Origin: Aggregicoccus sp. 17bor-14
Lineage (GTDB): Bacteria > Myxococcota > Myxococcia > Myxococcales > Myxococcaceae
DNA length: 64,000 bases
Assembly: GCF_009659535.1 (NCBI RefSeq)
Contig: NZ_VJZZ01000002.1
Span: 248,001-312,000 of the forward strand
Direction: 5' to 3'
The first letter of the stretch is position 1; every line of letters starts with the position of its first letter. The translations under genes were made by a program, and so were the position numbers. Under the pieces are notes generated by a model that was not told where the DNA came from, did not search any database, and saw nothing but the letters and a program-made list of their open reading frames with translations. Shown here piece by piece: positions 44,403-54,718 of this stretch.

Positions 44403-45155
44403 ATGGAGCGGGATATCCAGGAGGGAATGGTCGTTCGCAGCGAGAGCGGTGAGAAGCTCGGCACCGTCACGCGCTGCGGAGACAGGGACTTCGTCGTGGA
44501 GAAGGGGCTGCTCTTCACCCGCGACTTCCTCGTCCGCTACGACGAGGTGACGGAGATCCGCGACCGCGAGGTGCTGCTCAGCCGCGCGGCGAGCGAGGCG
44601 GTGCAGCGCCAGCGCGAGCAGCGGGCCGGGGCCACCGGAGGGCAGCGGACGGCGGGCCCGCGCGAGGACGTGGTGCCCCTGGGCACCTTCGGAAAGCCCC
44701 AGGACATCATCGTGGAGCTCGCCGCCGAGGAGGCCCTCCCGCGCACCGTCGTGCGCCCCTCGGGCAGCCTGCGCATCCACAAGGTGGTCCGCACCGAGAT
44801 GAAGGAGTTCCGCATCCCGGTGCGCCGCGAGGAGCTGCACATCGAGAGGGTGGCGGTGGACCGGGCCGCCGATGAGCGCAGCGCGGCGGCCGCCCCCGGG
44901 GCGCGCGCGGAGTCCGCGGCCTCGCTGCAGGGCCTGCGCGACGGGACCGTCTTCGAGGAGGCCACGGTGGTCATCCCCCTGCACGAGGAGCGGGTGGAGT
45001 TCACCAAGACGGCGCACGTCTGGCAGGAGGTGCACGTGCACAAGGCCGCCGCGGAGGAGCTCACCCAGGTGCGCACCGAGCTGCGCCGCGAGGTGGCCGA
45101 GGTGAGCGAGAGCGGCCAGGTCAGCCACGACGGGCCCCTCGATGGATTGCACTGA
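44403..45155 (+). CDS. PRC-barrel/DUF2382-like protein, divergent partner
   Basis: The protein has 250 residues from the ATG at 44403. Its N-terminus (IQEGMVVRSESGEKLGTVT, FVVEKGLLFTRDFLVRYDEV) is clearly related to the neighbour to the left, and its C-terminal half contains two DUF2382-like segments (EFRIPVRREELHIERVAVD, TVVIPLHEERVEFTKTAHVW). The linker is shorter and differs in sequence. The two genes are divergent across 230 bases and look like an old duplication with a shared control region. The activity is unknown; a stress role is suggested only by the family. Confidence 0.8.
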   Translation: MERDIQEGMVVRSESGEKLGTVTRCGDRDFVVEKGLLFTRDFLVRYDEVTEIRDREVLLSRAASEAVQRQREQRAGATGGQRTAGPREDVVPLGTFGKPQDIIVELAAEEALPRTVVRPSGSLRIHKVVRTEMKEFRIPVRREELHIERVAVDRAADERSAAAAPGARAESAASLQGLRDGTVFEEATVVIPLHEERVEFTKTAHVWQEVHVHKAAAEELTQVRTELRREVAEVSESGQVSHDGPLDGLH

Positions 45156-45238
45156 AGGGCTGCACTGAGAGTGGGGGCCCGCACGCCGCGCTGCGGCAAG
45201 GCTGTCGGGAAGAAGCGCTGCGGCCGGCGGTTGCGCGC

Positions 45239-45267
45239 TTGACCCACCTGCGCTTTCCCTCTTAGAA
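45239..45267 (+). promoter_or_regulatory. Sigma-70-type promoter of the liv operon
   Basis: TTGACC (45239-45244), a spacer of exactly 17 bases and TTAGAA (45262-45267) form the best promoter match in the window. Transcription would start around 45274, leaving a leader of only about 26 bases before the ATG at 45300. Confidence 0.55.
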
Positions 45268-45270
45268 GAC

Positions 45271-45299
45271 GCGGGCTTTACCACTCGGAGGAAGCCCGC
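45271..45299 (+). promoter_or_regulatory. Hairpin enclosing the ribosome-binding site of the liv operon
   Basis: GCGGGCTT (45271-45278) and AAGCCCGC (45292-45299) pair perfectly over eight bases. The loop TACCACTCGGAGG holds the ribosome site GGAGG (45287-45291), and the stem ends on the base before the ATG (45300). A folded leader would partly hide the start from the ribosome. The left arm lies at the predicted transcript start, so where the message begins decides whether the stem forms. Confidence 0.5.
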
Positions 45300-46496
45300 A
45301 TGCGCCGCCCCGTTCCGTTGGTCCTCGCCGCCCTCCTGCTGGGCGCCCTGGCCTGTGAGAAGAAGGCGCAGGCGCCCTCGGCTCCCAACCCCGGCGCCTC
45401 CGGTGCCCCGAGCGCCGCGGGCGGCGCGCCCGCTCCGGCCGGCACCCTGCTGCTGGGCGTGGCCACCGCCCTCACCGGCGGCCAGGCCACCTTCGGCATC
45501 TCCACGCGCAACGGCATCGAGCTCGCGATCGCCGAGGCCAACGAGGCGGGCGGCGTGAAGGGCCAGAAGCTCGCCACGCGCGTCTACGACACGCAGGGCA
45601 AGCCCGAGGAGGCGGCCAGCGCCGTCACCCGGCTCATCAACCAGGACCACGTGGCGCTCATCCTGGGGGACGTGGCCAGCAGCAACTCGCTCGCCATGGC
45701 GGAGAAGGCCCAGGCGGCGAAGGTGCCGATGATCACCCCGTCCAGCACCAACCCGGACGTGACGAAGAAGGGCGACTACATCTTCCGCGTCTGCTTCATC
45801 GACCCCTTCCAGGGCTTCGTGATGGCGAAGTTCGCGCGCGAGAACCTGAAGCTCTCCAAGGTCGCCGTGCTCAAGGACAACCGCAGCGCCTACAGCGAGG
45901 GGCTCGCGGACGTGTTCGTGCGCAAGTTCACCGAGATGGGCGGCAAGGTGGTGGCCACCGAGAGCTACAGCCAGGGCGACACCGACTACCGCGCGCAGCT
46001 CACCGCCATCAAGAAGCAGAAGCCGGACGCCATCTACGTGCCCGGCTACTACAGCGAGGTGGGCATCATCGCGCGCCAGGCGCGCGAGCTCGGCCTCAAC
46101 GTGCCGCTGATGGGCGGCGACGGCTGGGACAGCGAGAAGCTCTTCGAGCTGGGCGGCAGCGCGGTGGAGGGCAGCTACTTCTCCAACCACTACTCGAGCC
46201 AGGACCCGAACGAGCGCGTGCAGAAGTTCGTGCAGGCCTACAAGGCCAAGTACGGCGGCGTGCCGGACGCGCTCGCGGCGCTCGCGTACGACGCGGCCCG
46301 CGTGGCGGTGGACGCGATCAAGCGCGCCCCGGACACGAAGCCCGCGAGCCTGCGTGACGCCATCGGGCAGACGAAGGACTTCGCGGGCGTGGCGGGCACC
46401 ATCACGCTGGACGAGAACCGCAATCCGGTGAAGAGCGCCGCCGTGCTCAAGGTCGGCGATGGCACCTACGAGTTCGTCACCACCGTGGCTCCCTGA
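45300..46496 (+). CDS. livJ: Branched-chain amino-acid ABC transporter substrate-binding lipoprotein
   Basis: The protein has 398 residues with a lipoprotein signal (LLLGALAC) and an Ala/Pro linker. The mature part is a Leu/Ile/Val-binding fold: LLLGVATALTGGQATFGISTR, INQDHVALILGDVASSNSLAM, VPMITPSSTNPDVTKKGDYI, FRVCFIDPFQGFVMAKFAR, ADVFVRKFTEMGGKVV, DALAALAYDAARVAVDAIKR. It captures the amino acid in the periplasm and hands it to LivHM. In similar systems it may also bind other small ligands. It is the first gene of a five-gene operon and has a strong promoter and a hairpin leader. Confidence 0.94.
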   Translation: MRRPVPLVLAALLLGALACEKKAQAPSAPNPGASGAPSAAGGAPAPAGTLLLGVATALTGGQATFGISTRNGIELAIAEANEAGGVKGQKLATRVYDTQGKPEEAASAVTRLINQDHVALILGDVASSNSLAMAEKAQAAKVPMITPSSTNPDVTKKGDYIFRVCFIDPFQGFVMAKFARENLKLSKVAVLKDNRSAYSEGLADVFVRKFTEMGGKVVATESYSQGDTDYRAQLTAIKKQKPDAIYVPGYYSEVGIIARQARELGLNVPLMGGDGWDSEKLFELGGSAVEGSYFSNHYSSQDPNERVQKFVQAYKAKYGGVPDALAALAYDAARVAVDAIKRAPDTKPASLRDAIGQTKDFAGVAGTITLDENRNPVKSAAVLKVGDGTYEFVTTVAP

Positions 46497-47416
46497 TGTC
46501 CCAGCTCCTGCAGCACCTGATCAACGGCCTGGCCGCCGGCACCATCTACGCGCTCGTCGCGCTCGGCTACACGATGGTGTACGGCGTGCTGAAGCTCATC
46601 AACTTCGCCCACGGCGACGTGATGATGGTGGGCGTCTACTTCGGCTACTCCACCGCCTTCATGCTGGGCAGGGCCGCGCGCCAGAGCCTGTGGGGCGTGG
46701 CGCTGGTGTTCCTCGCCGCCATGGTGGGCTGCGCGCTGCTCGGCTTCCTCATCGAGCGCTTCGCGTACCGGCCCCTGCGCGAGAAGCCGCGGCTCACGGC
46801 GCTGATCACGGCGATCGGCATCTCGTTCACGCTGAGCTACGGCTTCCAGCTGGACCTGGGGCCGCTGCCGGGCGCCAGCCCCCGCGCCTTCCCGCAGATC
46901 ATCAAGCCCAACGAGTGGTTCATCATAGGTGACCGGGACGTGGTCATCTGGAACTGGCAGGTGCTGAGCCTCGCCATCGCGGTGGGGCTGATGCTGCTCC
47001 TGCAGTTCCTGGTGTTCCGCACCCGCTTCGGGCGGGCGATGCGCGCGGTGTCCTTCGACCACCGCACCGCGGCGCTGATGGGCATCCCCACCGACCGCAT
47101 CATCGCGCTCACCTTCATGCTCAGCAGCGCGCTGGCGGCCGGGGCGGGCCTGCTCTACGCCATCAAGGACACCAGCGTCTCTCCGCTCATGGGCCTGTAC
47201 GTGGGGCTCAAGGCCTTCGTGGCGGCGGTCATCGGGGGCATCGGCAACGTGCCGGGCGCCGTGGTGGGCGCGCTGCTCTTGGGCCTGGTGGAGGAGTTCG
47301 TGGTGGGCTACGCGGCGAGCACCTGGCGCGACGCGGTGGCCTTCGGCTTCCTCATCCTCGTCCTGCTCGTGAAGCCGGGTGGCCTCTTCGGCCGCGTGGC
47401 GGCGGAGAAGGTCTAA
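46496..47416 (+). CDS. livH: Branched-chain amino-acid ABC transporter permease LivH
   Basis: The ATG at 46496 overlaps the stop of livJ by one base (TGATG). The protein has 306 residues and about eight membrane segments. It starts MSQLLQHLINGLAAGTIYAL, has the typical GYTMVYGVLKLINFAHGDVM and ends in GLVEEFVVGYAAS and VLLVKPGGLFGR. It forms the translocation pore with LivM. All residues of the family EAA-like loop region (MRAVSFDHRTAALMGIPTDR) are visible. Tight spacing in the operon supports translational coupling. Confidence 0.95.
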   Translation: MSQLLQHLINGLAAGTIYALVALGYTMVYGVLKLINFAHGDVMMVGVYFGYSTAFMLGRAARQSLWGVALVFLAAMVGCALLGFLIERFAYRPLREKPRLTALITAIGISFTLSYGFQLDLGPLPGASPRAFPQIIKPNEWFIIGDRDVVIWNWQVLSLAIAVGLMLLLQFLVFRTRFGRAMRAVSFDHRTAALMGIPTDRIIALTFMLSSALAAGAGLLYAIKDTSVSPLMGLYVGLKAFVAAVIGGIGNVPGAVVGALLLGLVEEFVVGYAASTWRDAVAFGFLILVLLVKPGGLFGRVAAEKV

Positions 47417-47419
47417 GCG

Positions 47420-48477
<1,058 letters not shown>

Positions 48478-48481
<4 letters not shown>

Positions 48482-49361
48482 GAGAGGCGACCAACGCCGC
48501 CGGCCCCGCGCTGCTGGAGGCGGACCAGGCGAGCATCCAGTTCGGCGGCCTCAAGGCGCTGAGCAACTTCAGCCTCGCGGTGCGCTCCGGAGACCTGCAG
48601 GGGCTCATCGGGCCCAACGGCGCGGGCAAGACCACCGCCTTCAACGTGCTCACCGGCGTGTACCGGCCCACCAGCGGGGAAGTGCGGGTGGTGGGGCAGC
48701 GGGTGAACGGGCGGCAGCCGCACCAGATCAACCACCTGGGGCTCGCGCGCACCTTCCAGAACATCCGGCTCTTCAAGAGCCTCTCCGCGCTGGACAACGT
48801 GAAGGTGGCCTGCCGCTCGGACGTGGCGAGCGGCGCGGTGCACGGGGACCTGAGCATGAAGGCGCGCATGGGCGCGGCCCTCACCAACTACCGCGACTGG
48901 TGGCGCGCCATGCTGCTCACGCCCGGCTTCCAGGCGGAGGAGCGGCGCATCACCGAGCGCGCCGAGCGGCTGCTCGAGGTGATGGGGCTCGCGCACCGGC
49001 GCGACGAGGAGGCGAAGAACCTGCCCTACGGCGAGCAGCGGCGCCTGGAGATCGCGCGCGCGCTGGGCACCGGGCCCAAGGTGCTGCTCCTGGACGAGCC
49101 TGCGGCCGGCATGAACACGCGCGAGAAGGCGGACCTGATGGTCCTCATCCGCAAGCTGCGCGACGACTTCAAGCTCGGCATCCTGGTCATCGAGCACGAC
49201 ATGAAGCTGGTGATGGGCATCTGCGAGCACATCACGGTGCTCGACCACGGGGAGATCATCGCCCGCGGCGCGCCGCAGGCGGTGCGCAGCGACCGCAAGG
49301 TCATCGAGGCCTACCTGGGCGACAACTACCTGGAGACGCACGGCGGCACGGGGGCGGCACC

Positions 49362-49365
<4 letters not shown>
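48478..49365 (+). CDS. livG: Branched-chain amino-acid ABC transporter ATPase LivG
   Basis: The GTG at 48478 overlaps the livM stop (GTGA). The protein has 295 residues, about 35 more than usual because of an insert after the Walker region (residues 120-150, RMGAALTNYRDWWRAMLLTP). It has Walker A GPNGAGKTTAF, a signature near NLPYGEQRRLEIARAL (YGEQRR in place of the classical LSGGQ, as is typical for LivG), Walker B KVLLLDEPAAGMN and H-loop VIEHDMKLVM. It hydrolyses ATP with LivF to power uptake. It overlaps livF by four bases. Confidence 0.95.
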
Positions 49366-50132
<767 letters not shown>

Positions 50133-50135
50133 GGA

Positions 50136-50159
50136 CTTCCGCCAGTCGTCAGACGGAAG
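50136..50159 (+). terminator. Weak hairpin after livF
   Basis: CTTCCG (50136-50141) and CGGAAG (50154-50159) form a 6-bp stem with a 12-base loop, directly after the livF stop. There is a short T-containing stretch (CATTCTGTG) after it. A longer palindrome lies 20 bases further and may share the role. Confidence 0.35.
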
Positions 50160-50178
50160 CATTCTGTGTCGCGAAAGT

Positions 50179-50211
50179 GGCCACCCTTGCCCCGTTTCGT
50201 CTAGGGTGGCC
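50179..50211. promoter_or_regulatory. Perfect 9-bp inverted repeat upstream of a lipoprotein gene
   Basis: GGCCACCCT (50179-50187) and AGGGTGGCC (50203-50211) are separated by 15 bases. It could be the second half of the liv terminator or an operator for the lipoprotein gene starting at 50247. The position, 36 bases before the ATG, favours an operator or a leader hairpin. Confidence 0.4.
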
Positions 50212-50246
50212 CACTGGTTCCACTTCTACCCAGGGAAGCGCGCCCC

Positions 50247-50999
50247 ATGATCCAGAAGTTCCGCCTCCTCGCAGCCATCACCGTCCTCGGCGTCGTCGCC
50301 GCCTGTGCCACGAAGCCCAAGGGCCAGGCGTCCTCCACCATCGAGGAGATCCCGAACGAGCCCGGCGCCAACGGTGCCCCGGCCGAGGGCGCCGCGCCTC
50401 CTGCCGGCACCCAGCTGGTGGAGCTCGCGGCACCCGAGGGCTTCAAGGTGCAGATGCCCGCCAACCCCCAGGTGAACCACAACAAGACGCCCACCGCCGC
50501 GGGTGAGGTCACCGTGGGCAGCTGGTCCACCCAGACCGACGGCGTCGTCTACTCGGTGAGCACCGCGGACTACCCCGAGTCGGTCATCGCCTCCATCTCG
50601 CCCGCCGCCTTCCTCAACGGCGTGCGCGACGGCGTGGTGAAGCAGCTCAAGGGCGGCACCCTCAAGAGCGAGGAGGAGGTCACGCTCGACGGCTACCCCG
50701 GCAAGTCCTTCGTCGCCGAGAGCAACCAGGGCGAGGCCAAGGTGCGCACCTACCTCGTCGGCCCGCGCCTCTACACGCTGGTGACCGTGTACAACCCCAG
50801 CGTCGGCGCGCCCCAGGCGGACACCTTCCTCGGCTCGCTGCAGCTGGTGAACCCGCCCCCGGCCATCCCCTTCCGCGGCAAGGGCGCCGCGGGCGCGGAC
50901 GCCGGCACGGCGGACGGCGCCGCGATGGACGCGGACGCGGGCACCGCCGCTCCGGACGCGGGCACCCCCGCGCCGGCGCCCAAGAAGCGCCGCCACTAG
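50247..50999 (+). CDS. Lipoprotein with Asp-Ala-Gly-Thr C-terminal linker
   Basis: The protein has 250 residues with a lipoprotein signal (LLAAITVLGVVAAC). The mature core (50-215) has beta-rich segments: LVELAAPEGFKVQMPANPQV, STQTDGVVYSVSTADYPESV, LDGYPGKSFVAESNQGEAKV and LVGPRLYTLVTVYNPSVG. It is a mixed alpha/beta domain of about 150 residues that I do not recognise by name. The C-terminus is Ala/Asp/Gly/Thr (DAGTAAPDAGTPAPA) and then a basic end. DAG-rich linkers are typical of myxobacterial surface proteins. Confidence 0.78.
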   Translation: MIQKFRLLAAITVLGVVAACATKPKGQASSTIEEIPNEPGANGAPAEGAAPPAGTQLVELAAPEGFKVQMPANPQVNHNKTPTAAGEVTVGSWSTQTDGVVYSVSTADYPESVIASISPAAFLNGVRDGVVKQLKGGTLKSEEEVTLDGYPGKSFVAESNQGEAKVRTYLVGPRLYTLVTVYNPSVGAPQADTFLGSLQLVNPPPAIPFRGKGAAGADAGTADGAAMDADAGTAAPDAGTPAPAPKKRRH

Positions 51000-51026
51000 G
51001 CTCCGCGCCTCCTCGAGGCTGCTCCC

Positions 51027-51058
51027 GGGCCTCCTCTCCGCACGCGGAGGGGAGGCCC
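51027..51058. terminator. Strong hairpin terminator between two surface-protein genes
   Basis: GGGCCTCCTCTCC (51027-51039) pairs with GGAGGGGAGGCCC (51046-51058), 13 base pairs with one T-G wobble and a 6-base loop. The sequence after it is GTTGCGTTTCC, with few T. It follows the lipoprotein gene by 27 bases. Confidence 0.6.
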
Positions 51059-51206
51059 GTTGCGTTTCCGCCCCCGCCCCGGCCCCTGGCCCGCAGAGCA
51101 GCCAGGGAGGCGAGGGCCGGGGCTCCGCGAGCCCACCCGCCCAGGGCGCGCCTTAGCTTCCCCGTAGGCGGGGGCAGGGGTTCGGCGCCCGGAGGGGGCA
51201 GGACAC

Positions 51207-53711
51207 ATGACGGGGTTGATGGCGGGGCTGGTGGCCACGATGCTGGCCGCCTCGACGCCGCTGGTGCCGGTGGGCGGCGGCAACGCGCTGACGCTGCCGG
51301 CGCACCGGCACCTGGTGCGGCTGGAGCTGGGCAACGGCCGGTCGGCGGTGCTCTTCGCGCTGCAGCAGGAGGGCGCGGGCGGGCGGGGGCTCTCCTTCTA
51401 CCGCTCGGACGACGGCGCCCGCACCTTCCGCTTCCTCGCTCCCATCCAGCCGGACGCGAGCCATACCGACCGCGCGGACCTGGTGGCGGTGGGCCCGGAC
51501 GTGGCGCTCGTCTACAGCTACGAGGGGCCCAGCCTGGCCAACTCGGATCGCCACGACGTGTACTTCCAGTGGTGGCGCTACGACGCCGCCCAGGACACCT
51601 GGGTGCCGCGCCCCGCGGTGCGGGTGTTCGACGCGAGCGCGAGCCAGGCCTACTCGCGCGCCGAGCTCGCGCGCGACTCGCAGGGCCGGCTGTGGGTGCA
51701 GGCCTTCCGGCTCGAGGCGGACGGCGGCAGCACCGCGGTGCTCTCCGTCTCCACGGACGGGGGCGCGAGCTTTCTGCGCCAGGCGGACCTGGGGCGCACG
51801 AAGCGGCGCGGCGGCGGGCGCCTGCTCAGCCTCGGCTCGCGGATGATCTTCCTCTGGGCGATGCACGACGGCTTCGAGCCCACGCGCATGCGGCTGCGCA
51901 ACGACTCGGACCCGGTGGGCAGCTGGGGCCCGCAGCAGGACGCCTTCAGCGACGGCATCTACCACGGCGCCGCCCTGAGCGCGGTGGCGGACGGGCGCGG
52001 CGGCATGCACCTCGTCTACAAGGACGAGAGCGAGCGGCTGCAGTACCGCTCCTTCAACGGCAGCAGCTTCGGCGCGCGCACCCAGGTGGACAGCTACAGC
52101 GACTGGGCGCTGCAGCCGGCCGTCACCCGCGTGGGCGACGAGCTCTTCATCTTCTTCAACTCCCCGCGCGCGGTGGGCACCAACTACCAGTTCCAGGTGC
52201 GCACCCTGCGCAACGGCGCGCTCGGGCCCGTCACCACGCTGGACTCGGCGGCCGTCTTCAAGGGCTACCCCAACGCCATCGACGTGCTGCCCACCAGCGT
52301 GGGCGAGGTGCCCGCCTTCTTCGGCTACGGCGCGGAAGGGGGCACCGTGAACCGCGTCGCCCAGCCGCGCACGCCCACCGGCGGTGAGCCACCTCCGACC
52401 GATGGCGGCACGCCCGATGCCGGCACGCCGACGACGGACGCGGGCACGCCGGGCGGCGGCGCCACGCCTCCGCTCTCGGGCAGCCTGCTATTCGCGGACG
52501 ACTTCGGCCGCACGGCGTCCGACCTCGGCGCGCAGTGGAGCCAGGTGGCCGGCGCGTGGCTCACCAACGGCAGCGTCGCGGGCAGCGACCGCGACGCGGC
52601 GAACCTCGCGCTCGCCCCCGCCTCGGCCTGCCGCGACTGCGAGGTGGAGGCGCGGATGCAGAGCTTCGGCGTCTCCGAGGTCGGCCTCGCCCTGCGGGCC
52701 CAGGGGGCCTCGCGCTACGGCGCCGTCCTGCGCACCGACGGGCGCGTGGAGCTGCGCCGCTACACGAGCACCACCGCCTTCACCGTGCTCGGCTCTGCCG
52801 CGAGCGGGCTCTCCAGCGCGAGCGAGGCCTTCACCCTGAAGCTCTCCGCGCAGGGCGCAGGCCCCGTGCAGCTCACCGTCAGCGTCAACGGCACCTCGCG
52901 CCTCGCCCTCACCGACGCGAGCAGCAGCGCGCTCGGGGCCGCGGGCAGCGCGGGCCTCGCCACGCTGCGCGCCGGCATCTGGTTCGATGCCTTCCGGGTG
53001 CGCGCCCTCGAGGGCGCGGCGCCCGCGCCGGACGCGGGGACGCCGCTGCCCGATGCCGGGACGCCCGATGCAGGCACGCCGCCGGATGCCGGGACGTCCG
53101 ATGCGGGAGGCTCGCTGGATGCGGGAACGCCGCCTCCCGATGCCGGCACCGCGGATGCGGGCACGCCGCCCGCGGGGAGCCTCGTGTTCGCGGACGACTT
53201 CGGGCGCAGCGCGAGCAGCCTGGGAGCGCAGTGGAGCCAGGTGGGGATGTGGCTGACGAACGGGAGCGTCGCGGGCAGCGACCTCGACGGCGACGACGTG
53301 GCGCTCGCCACCCCGTCCACCTGCGGCGACTGCGAGGTGGAGGCGCGGATGCAGGGCTTCGGCGTGCCCGAGCTGGGCCTCGTGCTGCGCGCGCAGGGCA
53401 GCGCCCGCTACCAGGCGGTGCTGCGCAGCAGCGGGCAGCTCGAGCTGCGGCGCTACCAGGGCAGCACCTTCACCGTGCTCGCCACGGGCGCGAGCGGCCT
53501 CGCGGACCCCAAGGCGCCCTTCACACTCGCCCTCTCGGCGCGCGGCGACGAGAGCGTCGCGCTCGGCGTCAGCGTGAACGGCGTCGTGCGCCTGAGCGCC
53601 ACGGACGCGAGCAGCGCGGCCCTGCGCGGCCCCGGCACCGCGGGGCTCGCCACCCGCAGCGCGGGCGTGTGGTTCGACGCCTTCCGCGTGCGCACGCTCG
53701 CGCCTCCCTGA
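51207..53711 (+). CDS. Secreted protein with BNR-like propeller and two duplicated LamG-like domains
   Basis: The protein has 834 residues from the ATG at 51207 (GGAGG upstream), with a signal peptide. Residues 25-395 form a sialidase/BNR-like propeller (YRSDDGARTFRFL, STDGGASFLRQADL, LVYKDESERLQYRSFNGSSF). After a Gly/Asp/Thr linker come two related beta-sandwich domains (about 415-600 and 670-833) that both begin LVFADDFGRSASSLGAQWSQ-like and contain CEVEARMQ[SG]FGV. They are joined by a Pro-Asp-Ala-Gly-Thr linker. They resemble LamG/DUF1080-type carbohydrate-binding folds. The domain duplication is clear; the ligand is not. Confidence 0.8.
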   Translation: MTGLMAGLVATMLAASTPLVPVGGGNALTLPAHRHLVRLELGNGRSAVLFALQQEGAGGRGLSFYRSDDGARTFRFLAPIQPDASHTDRADLVAVGPDVALVYSYEGPSLANSDRHDVYFQWWRYDAAQDTWVPRPAVRVFDASASQAYSRAELARDSQGRLWVQAFRLEADGGSTAVLSVSTDGGASFLRQADLGRTKRRGGGRLLSLGSRMIFLWAMHDGFEPTRMRLRNDSDPVGSWGPQQDAFSDGIYHGAALSAVADGRGGMHLVYKDESERLQYRSFNGSSFGARTQVDSYSDWALQPAVTRVGDELFIFFNSPRAVGTNYQFQVRTLRNGALGPVTTLDSAAVFKGYPNAIDVLPTSVGEVPAFFGYGAEGGTVNRVAQPRTPTGGEPPPTDGGTPDAGTPTTDAGTPGGGATPPLSGSLLFADDFGRTASDLGAQWSQVAGAWLTNGSVAGSDRDAANLALAPASACRDCEVEARMQSFGVSEVGLALRAQGASRYGAVLRTDGRVELRRYTSTTAFTVLGSAASGLSSASEAFTLKLSAQGAGPVQLTVSVNGTSRLALTDASSSALGAAGSAGLATLRAGIWFDAFRVRALEGAAPAPDAGTPLPDAGTPDAGTPPDAGTSDAGGSLDAGTPPPDAGTADAGTPPAGSLVFADDFGRSASSLGAQWSQVGMWLTNGSVAGSDLDGDDVALATPSTCGDCEVEARMQGFGVPELGLVLRAQGSARYQAVLRSSGQLELRRYQGSTFTVLATGASGLADPKAPFTLALSARGDESVALGVSVNGVVRLSATDASSAALRGPGTAGLATRSAGVWFDAFRVRTLAPP

Positions 53712-53776
53712 GTGGGCGCGCTCGCGGCTTGCCGGCCGCGCGCTCGCGGCGCTAGGGAGAGGGGGCACCCCGAGCG

Positions 53777-54568
53777 GTGCAGAGAGGCAGGCCCTCCGTG
53801 TGGAACCCCACGCAGTACGAGCGCTTCCGCGAGGCGCGGCGCCGTCCCTTCTTCGAGCTGCTCGCCCGCGTCGAGCACGCGGCGCCCCGGCAGGTGGTGG
53901 ACCTGGGCTGCGGCACCGGAGACCTCACGCGCACGCTCACCGAGCGCTGGCCCGAGGCGCAGGTGCTCGGCGTGGACGGCTCGGAGGCGATGGTCGAGCG
54001 CGCAGGTGAGCAGGCCCTGCCCGGGCGGCTGCGCTTCGCGCTCGGAGACCTCGCCACGTGGACACCCGCGCGGCCGCGCAGCGTGGACGTGCTCGTCACC
54101 AACGCGGCGCTGCACTGGGTGCCGGACCATGGCCCCCTGCTCGCGCGGCTCGCGGAGCACCTCGCGCCCGGAGGGGTGCTGGCGATGCAGGTGCCGGCCA
54201 ACTTCGAGGCGCCCTCGCACCGCCTCGTGGAGGCGCTGAAGGCGGACCCGCGCTTCGCGCCTGCGCTGCACGGCGTGGCGAGCGGCCGGGTGGAGCCGCT
54301 CGCCTGGTACGAGGCGCGGCTCGCCGTGCTGGGCGCGCGCGTGGACGCCTGGGACACCACCTACCTCCAGGTGCTGCCCGGCGAGGACGCGGTGCTCGAG
54401 TGGCTGCTGGGCACCACGCTGCGCCCCGTGCTCGGCGCGCTGGGGGAGGAGGGGGGCCGCGCCTTCGTCGAGGCGCTGCGCCCGCGGCTGCGCGAGGCCT
54501 ACCCGCCCGCGCCCCGCGGCACGCCCTTTCCCTTCACGCGCCGCTTCGCCGTGGCGCACTTCCCCTGA
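53777..54568 (+). CDS. tam: Trans-aconitate-2-methyltransferase-like SAM methyltransferase
   Basis: The protein has 263 residues from the GTG at 53777; a GTG at 53798 (VWNPTQYERF) would fit better with E. coli Tam, which starts near a WNP motif. SAM-binding motifs are clear: VVDLGCGTGDLTRTLTERWP, VLGVDGSEAMVERA and DVLVTNAALHWVPDHGPLL. The C-terminal region (PLAWYEARLAVLGARVDAWDTTYLQVL) is also Tam-like. Tam methylates trans-aconitate, an inhibitor of aconitase. The length is close to Tam (about 250). No neighbour supports a pathway. Confidence 0.85.
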   Translation: MQRGRPSVWNPTQYERFREARRRPFFELLARVEHAAPRQVVDLGCGTGDLTRTLTERWPEAQVLGVDGSEAMVERAGEQALPGRLRFALGDLATWTPARPRSVDVLVTNAALHWVPDHGPLLARLAEHLAPGGVLAMQVPANFEAPSHRLVEALKADPRFAPALHGVASGRVEPLAWYEARLAVLGARVDAWDTTYLQVLPGEDAVLEWLLGTTLRPVLGALGEEGGRAFVEALRPRLREAYPPAPRGTPFPFTRRFAVAHFP

Positions 54569-54718
54569 GCGCGGGCGTTCCGGGCCGCCTCCAGGAGCGG
54601 GTGCCGGGCAATACACAGCGTGCGCCCCAGCGGAAGGTGTCCCACAGTGCAGAGGGGCGTGCGCGTCTGGTACCTTCCCGCGTTCATTTCACGCCCCGTC
54701 CGGGCCCCAGGAGCCGCC

